A DNA stretch of 64,000 nt from positions 310,001 through 374,000 of the forward strand of contig NZ_JACBOT010000021.1 of assembly GCF_021532275.1 (NCBI RefSeq), given 5' to 3'. A model generated the notes under the pieces. That model ran no database searches. It worked only from the letters and a program-made list of their open reading frames with translations, and was not told the DNA's origin. Position numbers and translations under genes: made by a program. Below are positions 15,946 through 24,503 of this stretch, in pieces (the stretch's first letter is position 1; each line of letters begins with the position of its first letter). Origin of the DNA: Brevibacterium sp. UCMA 11754. Lineage in GTDB: Bacteria > Actinomycetota > Actinomycetes > Actinomycetales > Brevibacteriaceae.

Positions 15946-17079
15946 TCAGTCCTGTACGGTCAGCACGGGCTTGGCAACCAGCCCGAACTCCCGCAGGACG
16001 CCCAGCAGCTCCTGATGGCCAAGTGCCTGGCATCCGGAGGCGAACCCCACCCGCCGAGGTGCCTGCTGGGTCAGGTGGTAGGCGAAGTAGGCCTGCAGCA
16101 GTCCGGTCTGCTGATAATTGCTGTTTCCGTGGATGACACAATGTGCCCGTCCCAGAGGTCCACTGGCGTGGACCGAGTCGAGTGACTTGTTCACCAACGG
16201 GTTCTCCCTCGGCGGCATCTCGCTCATCACCTGGGCAGCAGTCTCGATGAGCACCTTGTCGCGGTCTTCATCTGACATGTCCTTGGTCTGTTCGAGCGCA
16301 TTGGCCACAATGACCGGAACACCCCGCATCAAGGGCGTATTGAACACGCCACCTTGAGCCTTCACATTGGCAACGCGAGGGTCGTTCTTGAACCAGACCG
16401 GGTGGCTGGTTCCGCCCCAGGGCAGGGACTGCGCCAGTTCGTGCTGGCCGGGAACGACAAGTGGAACCAGCCCCTCATTCGGATCGAATTCGGTGTACGC
16501 ATTGCGTTCGAGGTAGTACGCCTTCGAGGTCGCGGCATTGACGAGGATCGTCTGCGTCGAGGCGATCGTCGGGCTTCCACCCCAGAACACGGCGATGTCC
16601 AAGGTGTCGAGTCCAGGTTTCTCAAGACACAGGTTCGCTGCGATCTCGCCGATTGTGTACATCTGAGCGAGACCAGGTGAGAGGAGCAGCCCCTTGGCGG
16701 CGTATTTCTCTCCGAACTGCGTCTCACAGGTGAGCAGCCAATCCTGCTCACCGGAGGTATCCGTGTAATGAGCTCCTGCGGCCAGTGCCGCCTCGACGAC
16801 GGTGGGACTGTACTTGGTGAAGGGACCCACCGTGTTGAGCACAACGCTGGCTCCGCTGAAGAGCTCGGTAAGTGCCTCGACGGTGTGATCGACGGCTCGG
16901 ACCTCATAATCGGCGGTCTCGATCCCAGGGACGTTGGACTGCATCGACTCCCGAACACGGTCCTCGTTGCGGCCGGCTGCCACGAAAGGCACACCGTACT
17001 GACGAAGGTATTCGCAGATGATGCGGCCCGTATATCCGCTGGCTCCGTATACGACGACGGGCTTGTTCTGCTCAGGCAT
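15946..17079 (-). CDS. Saccharopine dehydrogenase-like NAD(P)-binding protein
   Basis: This 377-aa protein starts with a Rossmann motif VVVYGASGYTGRIICEYLRQYG. It carries ALTELFSGASVVLNTVGPFTKYSPTVVEAALAAGAHYTDTSGEQDW, the signature of saccharopine-dehydrogenase-like and trans-acting enoyl-reductase proteins of actinobacteria. These act on lipid or polyketide intermediates and not on lysine. AGGAG lies well placed before the ATG. It is the middle gene of an operon between an SDR and an acyl-CoA synthetase. The reaction is unknown; reduction of an acyl intermediate is a guess from context. Confidence 0.82.
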   Translation of the reverse strand: MPEQNKPVVVYGASGYTGRIICEYLRQYGVPFVAAGRNEDRVRESMQSNVPGIETADYEVRAVDHTVEALTELFSGASVVLNTVGPFTKYSPTVVEAALAAGAHYTDTSGEQDWLLTCETQFGEKYAAKGLLLSPGLAQMYTIGEIAANLCLEKPGLDTLDIAVFWGGSPTIASTQTILVNAATSKAYYLERNAYTEFDPNEGLVPLVVPGQHELAQSLPWGGTSHPVWFKNDPRVANVKAQGGVFNTPLMRGVPVIVANALEQTKDMSDEDRDKVLIETAAQVMSEMPPRENPLVNKSLDSVHASGPLGRAHCVIHGNSNYQQTGLLQAYFAYHLTQQAPRRVGFASGCQALGHQELLGVLREFGLVAKPVLTVQD

Positions 17080-17163
17080 AATTTTCTCCTACTCGTGAAT
17101 GGCGTTCAGGTGCACATGGGTATGGGCATGCAGATCTCAAATGGTTGGAAGCGTAATTACGGG

Positions 17164-17955
17164 TCACATGCCCATTCCCCCATCGACCTGCAGGGCGGCT
17201 CCGTTGACGAATCGTGATTCATCCGAGGCCAGGAACATCAAGGCATCCGTAATGTCTTCCTCCTCGCCCAAGCGACCCGAGGGAGTCAGATCGACGACTG
17301 CACCGACGGCAGCTTCCGGTGACTCGAAAAGACCCAGCTCGGAGACATCGTTGGCCAACCCGGCTCCCATCGCATTGGGGACCAGACCAGGGAAGATGCA
17401 GTTCACGCGGACCCCGTATCCCAGTTTTCCGCTCTCCATTGCGGCCACTCTTGTCAAGCGATCGATCGCTGACTTGGTCGCGGAATAGACGGAGATTCCG
17501 GGAAAGGCGATGGTCGCCGCCACAGAGGCGACGTTGATGATCGTTCCGCCGCCTTCTGCGGGCCCACCCGGTCGCATAGCACGCATTCCGTGTTTGAGGC
17601 CCAGGACCGTACCGAGAACATTGACGTCGAGCATCTTCTTGGCGTCAGCAGGATCGATATCGGTGATCAGACTGGTGATCTCCAGACCGGCATTGTTGAT
17701 GACAATGTCCAATCCTCCGAGTGCACCGACCGTTGAGTCGATCGCGGCCTGCCACGACGCATCGTCTGTGACATCGAGTTTGACGAAGTGGTTGCCCTCA
17801 CCCAGTTCCGAGGCAACCTCGGCGCCGCGGTCCTGCAGGTCGGCGATCGCCACCGTGGCCCCTGCAGCGGAGAGTGCACGAGCGTATGACTCACCAAGGC
17901 CCTGTGCGCCACCTGTGACCAAAGCCCTGCGCCCGGTCAGATCGTATGTTGACAT
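17164..17955 (-). CDS. SDR-family oxidoreductase
   Basis: This 263-aa classical short-chain dehydrogenase has the coenzyme motif ALVTGGAQGLGESYARAL and the structural NNAG. The catalytic serine lies in INVASVAA, and tyrosine and lysine in SVYSATKSAIDRL. The C-terminal end FVNGAALQVDGGMGM is typical of FabG/hydroxysteroid-dehydrogenase relatives. AAAGGAG precedes the ATG at 17955, so I rejected the longer frame to 18015, which would cover the operator. It is the first gene of the three-gene operon divergent from TetR and would interconvert a hydroxyl and a keto group on the pathway intermediate. Confidence 0.9.
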   Translation of the reverse strand: MSTYDLTGRRALVTGGAQGLGESYARALSAAGATVAIADLQDRGAEVASELGEGNHFVKLDVTDDASWQAAIDSTVGALGGLDIVINNAGLEITSLITDIDPADAKKMLDVNVLGTVLGLKHGMRAMRPGGPAEGGGTIINVASVAATIAFPGISVYSATKSAIDRLTRVAAMESGKLGYGVRVNCIFPGLVPNAMGAGLANDVSELGLFESPEAAVGAVVDLTPSGRLGEEEDITDALMFLASDESRFVNGAALQVDGGMGM

Positions 17956-18006
17956 TTTCGGCTCCTTTGCCTGTGATTTAACTGGTGCGACCAGCGTCAC
18001 ATTCAT

Positions 18007-18024
18007 TCTTGACAAGTGTCAAGA
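18007..18024. promoter_or_regulatory. Perfect 18-bp palindrome, candidate TetR operator
   Basis: The sequence TCTTGACAAGTGTCAAGA has 8-bp perfect arms around a 2-bp centre. It sits between the divergent SDR operon and the TetR gene. It contains a TTGACA hexamer on both strands that could double as a -35 element, so repressor binding would block transcription in both directions. Confidence 0.75.
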
Positions 18025-18075
18025 CCAATTGTCCAAACCATTGATCCAGGTTCGGTCACCAGCTAGCATGGAAGC

Positions 18076-18726
18076 GTGGCAAGCACTCAGACTGAGCAGA
18101 AGTCTGCCCGCAGCAGGAGGAGCACGGGCAGCTACGACGAACGTCGGATCAAGCTCGCAGAATCCGCCTTGCGGACCCTCGGCCAGCTCGGCTATGCGCG
18201 AACGAGCCTGCGCGATATCGCGGCGAACTCTGAATTCAGCCACGGCGTGGTTCATTACTATTTCCGCGATAAGACCGAACTCATCATCTTCTGCGTCAAG
18301 CACTACAAGACCCAGTGCATGCACCGTTATGACTCGGCCGTGTCAGAGTCCACCACAGCGGATGGACTGCTCACCGGATTCGCTGACAAGCTCGTGCAGA
18401 CGCTGTCGGAAGAGCCGTCGATGCACCGTCTCTGGTACGATCTGCGATCGCAGAGCATGTTTCAGGAGGCGCTTCGCGTCGATGTGTACGACATCGATCG
18501 TGGACTCGAGGACATGATCTGGCGGGTGGTGACCCGATACGCGGAGTTGAGCGAGAGTCGACCGATGATCGAATCGCGTGCCGCCTACACCATGTTCGAT
18601 GGCATCTTCGAAAGCGCGCTGCGGGATTTCCTTGCCGATCGAGCGGGCACGGTCGAGTGGATCAGAGCTCAGGTGACAAGCCTTCTTCCGGCGCTGTGCA
18701 CACCCGTGGACTCAACCTCGAGCTGA
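18076..18726 (+). CDS. TetR/AcrR-family regulator
   Basis: This 216-aa protein has an N-terminal basic stretch (QKSARSRRSTGSYDERR). The helix-turn-helix IKLAESALRTLGQLGYARTSLRDIAANSEFSHGVVHYYFRDKTELI follows (residues about 24-70). The rest is a helical ligand-binding domain. The GTG start lacks a strong ribosome site. It is divergent from the SDR/saccharopine-like/acyl-CoA-synthetase operon and faces a perfect 18-bp palindrome, so it most likely represses that operon, probably responding to an acyl-CoA or related intermediate. Confidence 0.88.
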   Translation: MASTQTEQKSARSRRSTGSYDERRIKLAESALRTLGQLGYARTSLRDIAANSEFSHGVVHYYFRDKTELIIFCVKHYKTQCMHRYDSAVSESTTADGLLTGFADKLVQTLSEEPSMHRLWYDLRSQSMFQEALRVDVYDIDRGLEDMIWRVVTRYAELSESRPMIESRAAYTMFDGIFESALRDFLADRAGTVEWIRAQVTSLLPALCTPVDSTSS

Positions 18727-18782
18727 TCGCCTGGCTGCTGCGGGCAACGGCGATTTCCACGGTCGCGACAGCATGATCGCCC

Positions 18783-20081
18783 TCACCCGGGCAGCAGCAC
18801 GATGATCGTGTGGATGAGAAGTCCGACCAGGGCTCCGATCACGGTTCCGTTGATACGGATGTACTGCAGATCCCGGCCGACGTAGAGCTCGATACGCTCG
18901 GCGGCTTCCTTCGCGTCCCAGCGTTCGATCGTGTCGGAGATGACGCTGGCGATCTCGGGGCCGAAGCTCTCGGCCAGGTCTCCGGCCGTGGTGGCGATCC
19001 TGTCATCGATCTTGGCGGCGAACTTCGAGTCAGCCTGCAGCCGCTGGGCGAACTCTCCGATGAGTTCCGAGATGCGTCCGCGCACCTCGCCATTGGGGTC
19101 GATGATGGCTTGGCGCAGGAGCTGCTTAAGGCTGCTCCAGATCTCGAGCACGGAGTCGACGACCCCTGACTGGCTGAGCAGGTCGTTGATGATGACCTCT
19201 GCCTTCTCCGACAGCGGAGTCTCCCCATTGAGGTCGTCGGAGAGGTCGACGAGCCAGGCGTCGAGGGCCTGACGGGCCTTGTGGTATTCGTTGTCGCGGA
19301 CGTCGGCGACCCAACCGAGCACCTCTCGCTGCAGCCGGTTCGACAGCTGCTCGTTGACGAAATCGGGGACCCAGGACGGTGCCCGATTGTGGACGATCTC
19401 ATCGATGACCTGCGGATTGTCGCTCAACCAGGAGTACGCCTCGGCGACGATGAGGTCGACAAGTTTGTGGTGCGCACCGTCGAGGACGATCTGGCGCAGC
19501 AGCTGCGCCAGCACCGGGGTCTTGCGGGTCGCGACCAGGCGCGGAATGATGACGTTCTTGGTCAGAGCCACGACGGATTCGTCGTCGATGCGAGCCAGCA
19601 CATATTCGAGCCCACCGGCCGCGCGGTCGACCACGAGGTCACGGTTGGCGGATCTGCTCAACCACTCACCGGCACGATGGGAAACCTGAGCGGACCGGAT
19701 CTTCGTCGACACCGCCTCGGCGTGGAGGAAGTTCGCGGCGACGAATGCGGACAGGCTCGCGCCCAGGGTGTCCTTCTTGCGCGGAATGATCGCGGTGTGC
19801 GGGATCGGCAGACCGAGCGGGTGGCGGAAGAGTGCGGTGACGGCGAACCAGTCGGCGATCGCACCGATCATCGCGGCCTCGGACGCGCGCGAGACGAAGC
19901 CCCAGACCCCGGTGTTGTCGGTGAAGATGTGGGTGATAAGGAAGATGATGGTGGCGAGGATGAGCAGCGACAGTGCCAGTGTGCGCATCTTGCGCAGACC
20001 CCGTCCCCGCTCCTGATCTTCCGGCGTCAGTTCGCTCGGACCGCCGAAGCGCGGCACGGACGGTGCTTTTTCGATCGACAT
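18783..20081 (-). CDS. DUF445 membrane protein
   Basis: This 432-aa protein has a membrane segment near residues 31-50 and another at the extreme C-terminus (GTVIGALVGLLIHTIIVLL), flanking a long helical middle. RASEAAMIGAIADWFAVTALFRHPLGLPIPHTAIIPRKKD is the DUF445 signature. No biochemical function is established for the family to my knowledge; some members are envelope proteins. A strong AGGGGGA ribosome site precedes the ATG. It is convergent with the TetR gene across 56 bp. Confidence 0.9.
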   Translation of the reverse strand: MSIEKAPSVPRFGGPSELTPEDQERGRGLRKMRTLALSLLILATIIFLITHIFTDNTGVWGFVSRASEAAMIGAIADWFAVTALFRHPLGLPIPHTAIIPRKKDTLGASLSAFVAANFLHAEAVSTKIRSAQVSHRAGEWLSRSANRDLVVDRAAGGLEYVLARIDDESVVALTKNVIIPRLVATRKTPVLAQLLRQIVLDGAHHKLVDLIVAEAYSWLSDNPQVIDEIVHNRAPSWVPDFVNEQLSNRLQREVLGWVADVRDNEYHKARQALDAWLVDLSDDLNGETPLSEKAEVIINDLLSQSGVVDSVLEIWSSLKQLLRQAIIDPNGEVRGRISELIGEFAQRLQADSKFAAKIDDRIATTAGDLAESFGPEIASVISDTIERWDAKEAAERIELYVGRDLQYIRINGTVIGALVGLLIHTIIVLLPG

Positions 20082-20169
20082 CGTTCCCCCTTGTCATCTG
20101 TCATCGACTTTAGCGAAGTCCCCGCCCAAGATGGTCATCGGCAGGCTGTGCCGAGGCTGGGAACCTGTA

Positions 20170-20220
20170 TCACGGCCCCGCTTCCTCCGTCACGGCCCCG
20201 CTTCCTCCGTCACGGCCCCA
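20170..20220. repeat. 20-bp direct repeat, two and a half copies
   Basis: TCACGGCCCCGCTTCCTCCG occurs at 20170-20189 and 20190-20209, followed by a partial third copy TCACGGCCCC. It lies in the 257-bp gap between DUF445 and the small TUDOR-like gene. No gene is visible in that gap. Confidence 0.9.
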
Positions 20221-20338
20221 GTTTCTGAAACCGTACATGAAACCGCAACTGAGGCCGCAAGAGCGGTCCGCCCTGTTGCCGATGGCCTCATCGTGTTTGT
20301 ATGGGAGAGACAACATTCGACGAATTGAGAAGGATGAC

Positions 20339-20557
20339 ATGGCGGAGAACTTTGCCGTCGGCGATCACGTGGGGTGGAACTCGGAGGCCGGCGAAGTCTC
20401 AGGCACGATCACAAAGGTCCACACCACAGACTTCGAATACAAGGGCCACAATCGTCGCGCTTCGAAGGATGAGCCGCAGTACGAAATCAAGAGCGACAAG
20501 ACCGACCACATCGCCGCCCACAAGGGCACGGCTCTCCACCGGATCGACAAGGAGTGA
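20339..20557 (+). CDS. DUF2945/HVA1-like TUDOR domain protein
   Basis: This 72-aa protein is MAENFAVGDHVGWNSEAGEVSGTITKVHT... with a C-terminal SKDEPQYEIKSDKTDHIAAHKGTALHRI. It matches the small DUF2945 family named after a fungal hypervirulence-associated protein, and the fold is a TUDOR-like barrel. Its function in bacteria is unknown. GAGAAGGA lies at good spacing before the ATG, so I rejected the in-frame extension to 20237. The downstream DUF488 gene overlaps by 4 bp (GTGA), so the two are co-transcribed. Confidence 0.85.
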   Translation: MAENFAVGDHVGWNSEAGEVSGTITKVHTTDFEYKGHNRRASKDEPQYEIKSDKTDHIAAHKGTALHRIDKE

Positions 20558-21099
20558 GCAGCTCGCGGTTCCTCACCATCGGCCATTCGAATCATTCCCT
20601 CTCGGAGTTCATCGACCTCCTGACCGAGAATTCCGCTGAGGTGGTTGTCGATGTCCGCAAATTGCCCGGATCGAAGAGGAACCCCCAGTTCAACGCGGAT
20701 ACTCTCTTCGATGACCTTGCCGAGTCGGGGGTGGAGCTGCGTCGGCTCGAAGGGCTGACCGGCAGGCGACCCGTGAACCATGACATCGGGTTCGAGGTCA
20801 ATGGGTGGTGGAAGAACCGCAGTTTCCACAACTATGCCGATCATGCCCTGACGGAGGAGTTCCGCGACGATTTCGACCGGCTGCTTGAGTGGGGCGCGAA
20901 CAGACGCAGTGTGCTGACGTGCTCGGAGGCCGTGTGGTGGCGCTGCCATCGGCGCATCATCGCCGATAACCTGCTCGCCCACGACTTCCCAGTCACCCAC
21001 ATCATGGGCAAGAACCAGACCACTGCGGCCGAACTCAGCGCGGGAGCCACCGTCGCCAAGGACGGAACGGTCACGTACCCAGCTACCGACGAGGAGTGA
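20554..21099 (+). CDS. DUF488 domain protein
   Basis: This 181-aa protein starts SSRFLTIGHSNHSLSEFIDLLTENSAEVVVDVRKLPGSKRNPQFN. It contains LTCSEAVWWRCHRRIIADNLL, the DUF488 hallmark with conserved C-x(5)-C-H-R. The enzymatic role is not established. It starts at a GTG overlapping the stop of the upstream TUDOR-like gene, with AAGGA in place, so translation is coupled. It is followed by the ArgE-like gene after 155 bp. Confidence 0.88.
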   Translation: MSSSRFLTIGHSNHSLSEFIDLLTENSAEVVVDVRKLPGSKRNPQFNADTLFDDLAESGVELRRLEGLTGRRPVNHDIGFEVNGWWKNRSFHNYADHALTEEFRDDFDRLLEWGANRRSVLTCSEAVWWRCHRRIIADNLLAHDFPVTHIMGKNQTTAAELSAGATVAKDGTVTYPATDEE

Positions 21100-21254
21100 G
21101 GCAGTAGTCTCAATTGACGAGACCTAACAGTCTCACCAACATTTCGGACGTAGTGTGTCGGGGTCTGGTCACCGCTGTCCCGCACGGGAGGGATCCGACC
21201 AGGTTCCGCTTCAGGCTGACCAGACGGTTCATCCCCGTACAGTCAGGAGCAGCC

Positions 21255-22463
21255 GTGTCCGCACTACCGGCCGAGGCCACCATTTCCGAGATCACCGATC
21301 TCATCACCTTCGACACCACGAGCCGGGACACGAATCTCCCACTCATCGATCACGTCGTCGAACGCCTCAAGGCCGCGGACTTCGAATCTCAGCTTGTGCC
21401 CAACGCCGAAGGCACCAAGGCGAATCTGCTGGCCACTCTGCCGGCCGCCGACGGTTCCACCAGCGGAGGCATCGTCCTGTCCGGGCACACCGATGTCGTA
21501 CCTGTCGACGGTCAGGACTGGTCGAGCGATCCCTTCACCCCGCAGGTCAGGGACGGCAAGCTCTACGCGCGCGGCAGCGCAGACATGAAATCCTTCATCG
21601 GCGTCATCCTCGCCAAACTGCCCGAGCTGGCAGCCGCGAAGCTCAAGGAGCCCATCCACCTCGCCTTCTCCTATGACGAAGAGGTCGGCTGTGTGGGCGC
21701 GATCGACCTCGTGGACAAGATCGCCGAGGCGGGTCTGGCCCCTCGCGGCTGCATCGTCGGTGAGCCCTCGAGCATGCGGGTCGTGCGCGGACACAAGTCG
21801 ATGAACGTCTTCCGCGTCGACTTCCACGGCGTCGCGGCCCATTCCTCGCTGACCCCGGAAGGTGTGAACTCGATTGCCTACGCCGCCGAGTTCGTCACCT
21901 TCGTCCATGCGGTCGCCGCCGAATTCCGCACCGAGGGACCTTTCGATGAGAACTACGTCGTGCCCTTCACCACGGTGACGGCGAATACGATCAGCGGCGG
22001 CATCGCCGTCAACACGATCCCAGCCGAGGCGAGCGTGCAGTTCGAATTCCGATCCCTGGGAGCCGTCGACTGTGAGGCCCTGGTTGAACGATTCCGCGCC
22101 GAGGCGGCCCGTCTCGAACGCATGATGCGTGCGGGCAACGACAGCGCCCGAGTCGACTTCACCGTTGAGGCAGCCGCCCCCGGCTGCGAAACGCCGACCG
22201 AGGCCGACATCGTCTCCCTCGCTGGTCAGTGGGGCGGAGAGGTCAGCGACGACAAGGTCACCTACGGCACCGAAGCGGGACTGTTCTCCAATGCGGGCAT
22301 CCCCACTGTCGTCTGCGGCCCCGGGGACATCGCCCAGGCACACGCGCCCGATGAGTTCGTCGAACTCGAGCAGATCGCCGCCTGCGAAGCGTTCATCGGC
22401 AATCTCATCACCGATCTCAGCGCAGAGGCCGGCCTCAACGCAGCAGGAAAGCAGACACCATGA
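21255..22463 (+). CDS. argE: M20-family deacylase, acetylornithine deacetylase (ArgE) type
   Basis: This 402-aa metallopeptidase-family enzyme carries the zinc ligands in LSGHTDVVPVDGQDW (His), RGSADMKSF (bridging Asp), YDEEVGCVGA (general-base and ligand Glu) and GPGDIAQAHAPDEFV (His). The GVAAHSSLTPEGVNSI segment marks the dimerisation domain. It would hydrolyse N-acetylornithine or a related N-acyl amino acid in the cytoplasm. I chose the GTG at 21255, preceded by AGGAG, over the long frame from 21114. The next gene, a transporter, overlaps by 4 bp. The enzyme may therefore serve uptake and use of an acylated amino acid instead of arginine synthesis. Confidence 0.88.
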   Translation: MSALPAEATISEITDLITFDTTSRDTNLPLIDHVVERLKAADFESQLVPNAEGTKANLLATLPAADGSTSGGIVLSGHTDVVPVDGQDWSSDPFTPQVRDGKLYARGSADMKSFIGVILAKLPELAAAKLKEPIHLAFSYDEEVGCVGAIDLVDKIAEAGLAPRGCIVGEPSSMRVVRGHKSMNVFRVDFHGVAAHSSLTPEGVNSIAYAAEFVTFVHAVAAEFRTEGPFDENYVVPFTTVTANTISGGIAVNTIPAEASVQFEFRSLGAVDCEALVERFRAEAARLERMMRAGNDSARVDFTVEAAAPGCETPTEADIVSLAGQWGGEVSDDKVTYGTEAGLFSNAGIPTVVCGPGDIAQAHAPDEFVELEQIAACEAFIGNLITDLSAEAGLNAAGKQTP

Positions 22464-23761
22464 GCTCCTCCACCGCAAATCCGCAGCAAGAGCCCGTGCT
22501 CGAGGCTACTCCGGAACGTCTCCTTGCCGCACGCAAGGCCGTCATCTCCAGCTCGATCGGTGCGGCCCTCGAATGGTTCGACATCATCGTCTTCGCGTCG
22601 TTCGCCGTCGTGATCTCGGAGATCTTCTACCCTGAGGGTGATCCGGTCTTCTCCCTCATCCTCACGTTCGCCACGTTCGCGATCTCCTACCTGGTCCGCC
22701 CCATCGGTGGTCTGGTCCTGGGCCGGTTCGCCGATCGGCGCGGACGTAAGCCGGCGCTGACTCTGACACTGTTCCTCATGATGCTCGGCACGCTGCTCAT
22801 GGCGATTGCCCCGACCTATTCGCAGATCGGAATCTGGGGCGCGCTCATCATCCTGACTTCCCGCCTGCTGCAGGGATTCTCCGCCGGCGGCGAGTTCGGC
22901 ACGGCGACGACCTTCCTCGTGGAGACCGCTCCGCACCGGAAGATGTACTACGCCTCCTGGCAGATCGCCAGCCAGGGCGCGTCGATGGCATTGGCCTCGG
23001 CCTTCGGATTCGCCCTCAATACCTATCTCTCCGATGAAGCGCTCCATTCGTGGGGGTGGAGGGTGCCGTTCCTCATCGGTCTCCTCGTCGGACCCGTCGG
23101 ACTTTACATTCGCTCCAAGCTCGACGAGACCGAGGAGTTCACGTCGAGGCCTCCGGCGAAGTCGCCCCTGCGCACGCTCTTCGCCAACCACTGGGGTCGC
23201 ATCCTCGCCGCCTCCGCGTCGGTCGGTGTCGCCACGATCTCCGTGTACATGATCCTCTTCATGCCGACCTTCGCAATGTCCAACCTGGGCATCTCACCGA
23301 CGGCGGCCTACCTCGGCGGCATTCTGGCTGGTCTGATCTGCCTGATCGGATCACCGCTGGTCGGTCGTCTTGCCGATCGCGTCGGTCCCGCGCGGATCAT
23401 GACCTATGCAGCGATCGCGGCCCTGGTACTCGCGTGGCCGCTGTTCCAGCTCATCGTCACCCAGCGCAGCGTGCCCGCGTTCATCTTCGTCATCGCCGTG
23501 CTCGGTGTGATCATGGCGTTCTACTTCGCGCCGCTGCCGGGCATGCTCTCGGTGCTGTTCCCCGCCGAGATCAGGGGCACTGGGCTGTCCACGGCCTACA
23601 ACATCGGTGTGACGCTCCTCGGTGGCATCGCTCCCTTGGTGCTCACGTGGCTGCTCGATATCACCGGTTCACTGAACTCGCCGAGCGTCTACTACATGGG
23701 AGTCGCCGTGCTCTCCCTCATCGGCCTGTTCTTCGTCCGCAGGCACTACGGACAACGCTGA
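22460..23761 (+). CDS. MFS transporter, metabolite:H+ symporter (MHS) family
   Basis: This 433-aa transporter has 12 predicted membrane helices. It opens SSIGAALEWFDIIVFASFAVVISEIFYP and carries RPIGGLVLGRFADRRGRKPAL and RLLQGFSAGGEFGTATTFLVE, the MHS-subfamily signatures found in ShiA-, ProP- and KgtP-like carriers. The second half repeats GSPLVGRLADRVGPARIM. It couples proton influx to uptake of an organic anion or zwitterion. The ATG overlaps the stop of the M20 deacylase gene (ATGA), implying a shared substrate. A GGAAA ribosome site is in place. Confidence 0.92.
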   Translation: MSSSTANPQQEPVLEATPERLLAARKAVISSSIGAALEWFDIIVFASFAVVISEIFYPEGDPVFSLILTFATFAISYLVRPIGGLVLGRFADRRGRKPALTLTLFLMMLGTLLMAIAPTYSQIGIWGALIILTSRLLQGFSAGGEFGTATTFLVETAPHRKMYYASWQIASQGASMALASAFGFALNTYLSDEALHSWGWRVPFLIGLLVGPVGLYIRSKLDETEEFTSRPPAKSPLRTLFANHWGRILAASASVGVATISVYMILFMPTFAMSNLGISPTAAYLGGILAGLICLIGSPLVGRLADRVGPARIMTYAAIAALVLAWPLFQLIVTQRSVPAFIFVIAVLGVIMAFYFAPLPGMLSVLFPAEIRGTGLSTAYNIGVTLLGGIAPLVLTWLLDITGSLNSPSVYYMGVAVLSLIGLFFVRRHYGQR

Positions 23762-23768
23762 TTCAGAC

Positions 23769-23840
23769 GGCAGGGCGCGGCTGACTCCGGCGACCGGCTT
23801 CCCAGCTTCCCAGGATGATTCCCCGTCATCGCGCCCTGCC
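23769..23840 (+). terminator. Possible long-loop terminator after the MFS gene
   Basis: Eleven-base arms GGCAGGGCGCG (23769-23779) and CGCGCCCTGCC (23830-23840) are perfectly complementary, but they are separated by 50 bases and no T-run follows. This is weak evidence for termination. Confidence 0.3.
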
Positions 23841-23886
23841 CTCAGAAGGCCTGCACTCGGAGGGCCTGCCTTGGTATCCTGACGCC

Positions 23887-24324
23887 ATGTGCTGGCCACT
23901 GACGCCCCGGGAACATGAGGTCGCGCTGACGATGATCCGTCACGCCCACCCCTCACCGGATGAGGAGGACCGCGCGACGTTCACCAGAGTGCAGCAGGAA
24001 GCCTGGGACCCTCCGGCTCTGATCACACCGGCGCAGCGTGTGACCTGGGAGTCTAGCCTCGCCGAGGCGGTCGTGACCAACCCCTGCGACTGTGGTTCCT
24101 GCCCGTCGATCGGGATGCGCCCGGTGAATCGCGTCGATGACGCGGCCAGAGATGACACTGGTGGGCAGGGAGACTTCGCGAACCGCATCATTCTCGACGC
24201 GACGGTCGACGGGTGCATGTTGCTGCTGTTCATCGACGACGACAGCCCCAGCTATCTCGAGTTGGCGCCGACCGATGATGAGATCTACACAGAGTTCCCG
24301 CCACCCGAACGCATTCTGTTCTGA
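23887..24324 (+). CDS. Hypothetical protein with CDCGSC motif
   Basis: This 145-aa protein begins MCWPLTPREHEVALTMIRHAHP. In the middle it contains NPCDCGSCPSIGMRPVNR, and it ends LLLFIDDDSPSYLELAPTDDEIYTEFPPPERILF. Three cysteines in CDCGSC could bind a metal. I do not recognise a named family, although similar short actinobacterial proteins with NPCDCGxCPS seem familiar. It is probably cytoplasmic, with no membrane segment. The frame could start at 23815, but the conserved-looking part begins at 23887. A strong bidirectional terminator follows it. Confidence 0.65.
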   Translation: MCWPLTPREHEVALTMIRHAHPSPDEEDRATFTRVQQEAWDPPALITPAQRVTWESSLAEAVVTNPCDCGSCPSIGMRPVNRVDDAARDDTGGQGDFANRIILDATVDGCMLLLFIDDDSPSYLELAPTDDEIYTEFPPPERILF

Positions 24325-24401
24325 AGTCTCACCGACGTCTACCTCACTTCGCGCCCCACTCGTCGCCTCACCTCGCACCCCACTCGTCGAGAGCATACAA
24401 A

Positions 24402-24441
24402 AACGTCGAGGGGACACTCTATAAAGTGTCCCCTCGACGTT
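24402..24441. terminator. Bidirectional intrinsic terminator between hypothetical gene and rplI
   Basis: A perfect 17-bp stem (24402-24418 with 24425-24441; arm AACGTCGAGGGGACACT) has a 6-base loop, and GAGCAT/ATGCTC extends the pairing outside it. It lies between convergent genes and serves both. Confidence 0.9.
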
Positions 24442-24503
24442 ATGCTCTGCTTTCGACTACGAGTCGAACTGACCACCGGCCAGCCAGACTCGCTGCGGAA
24501 GCA

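Noticed and set aside
21264-22478. 404-codon antisense frame over the M20 deacylase gene
   Set aside because: Shadow frame with repetitive Gly/Asp/Val composition and no family match.
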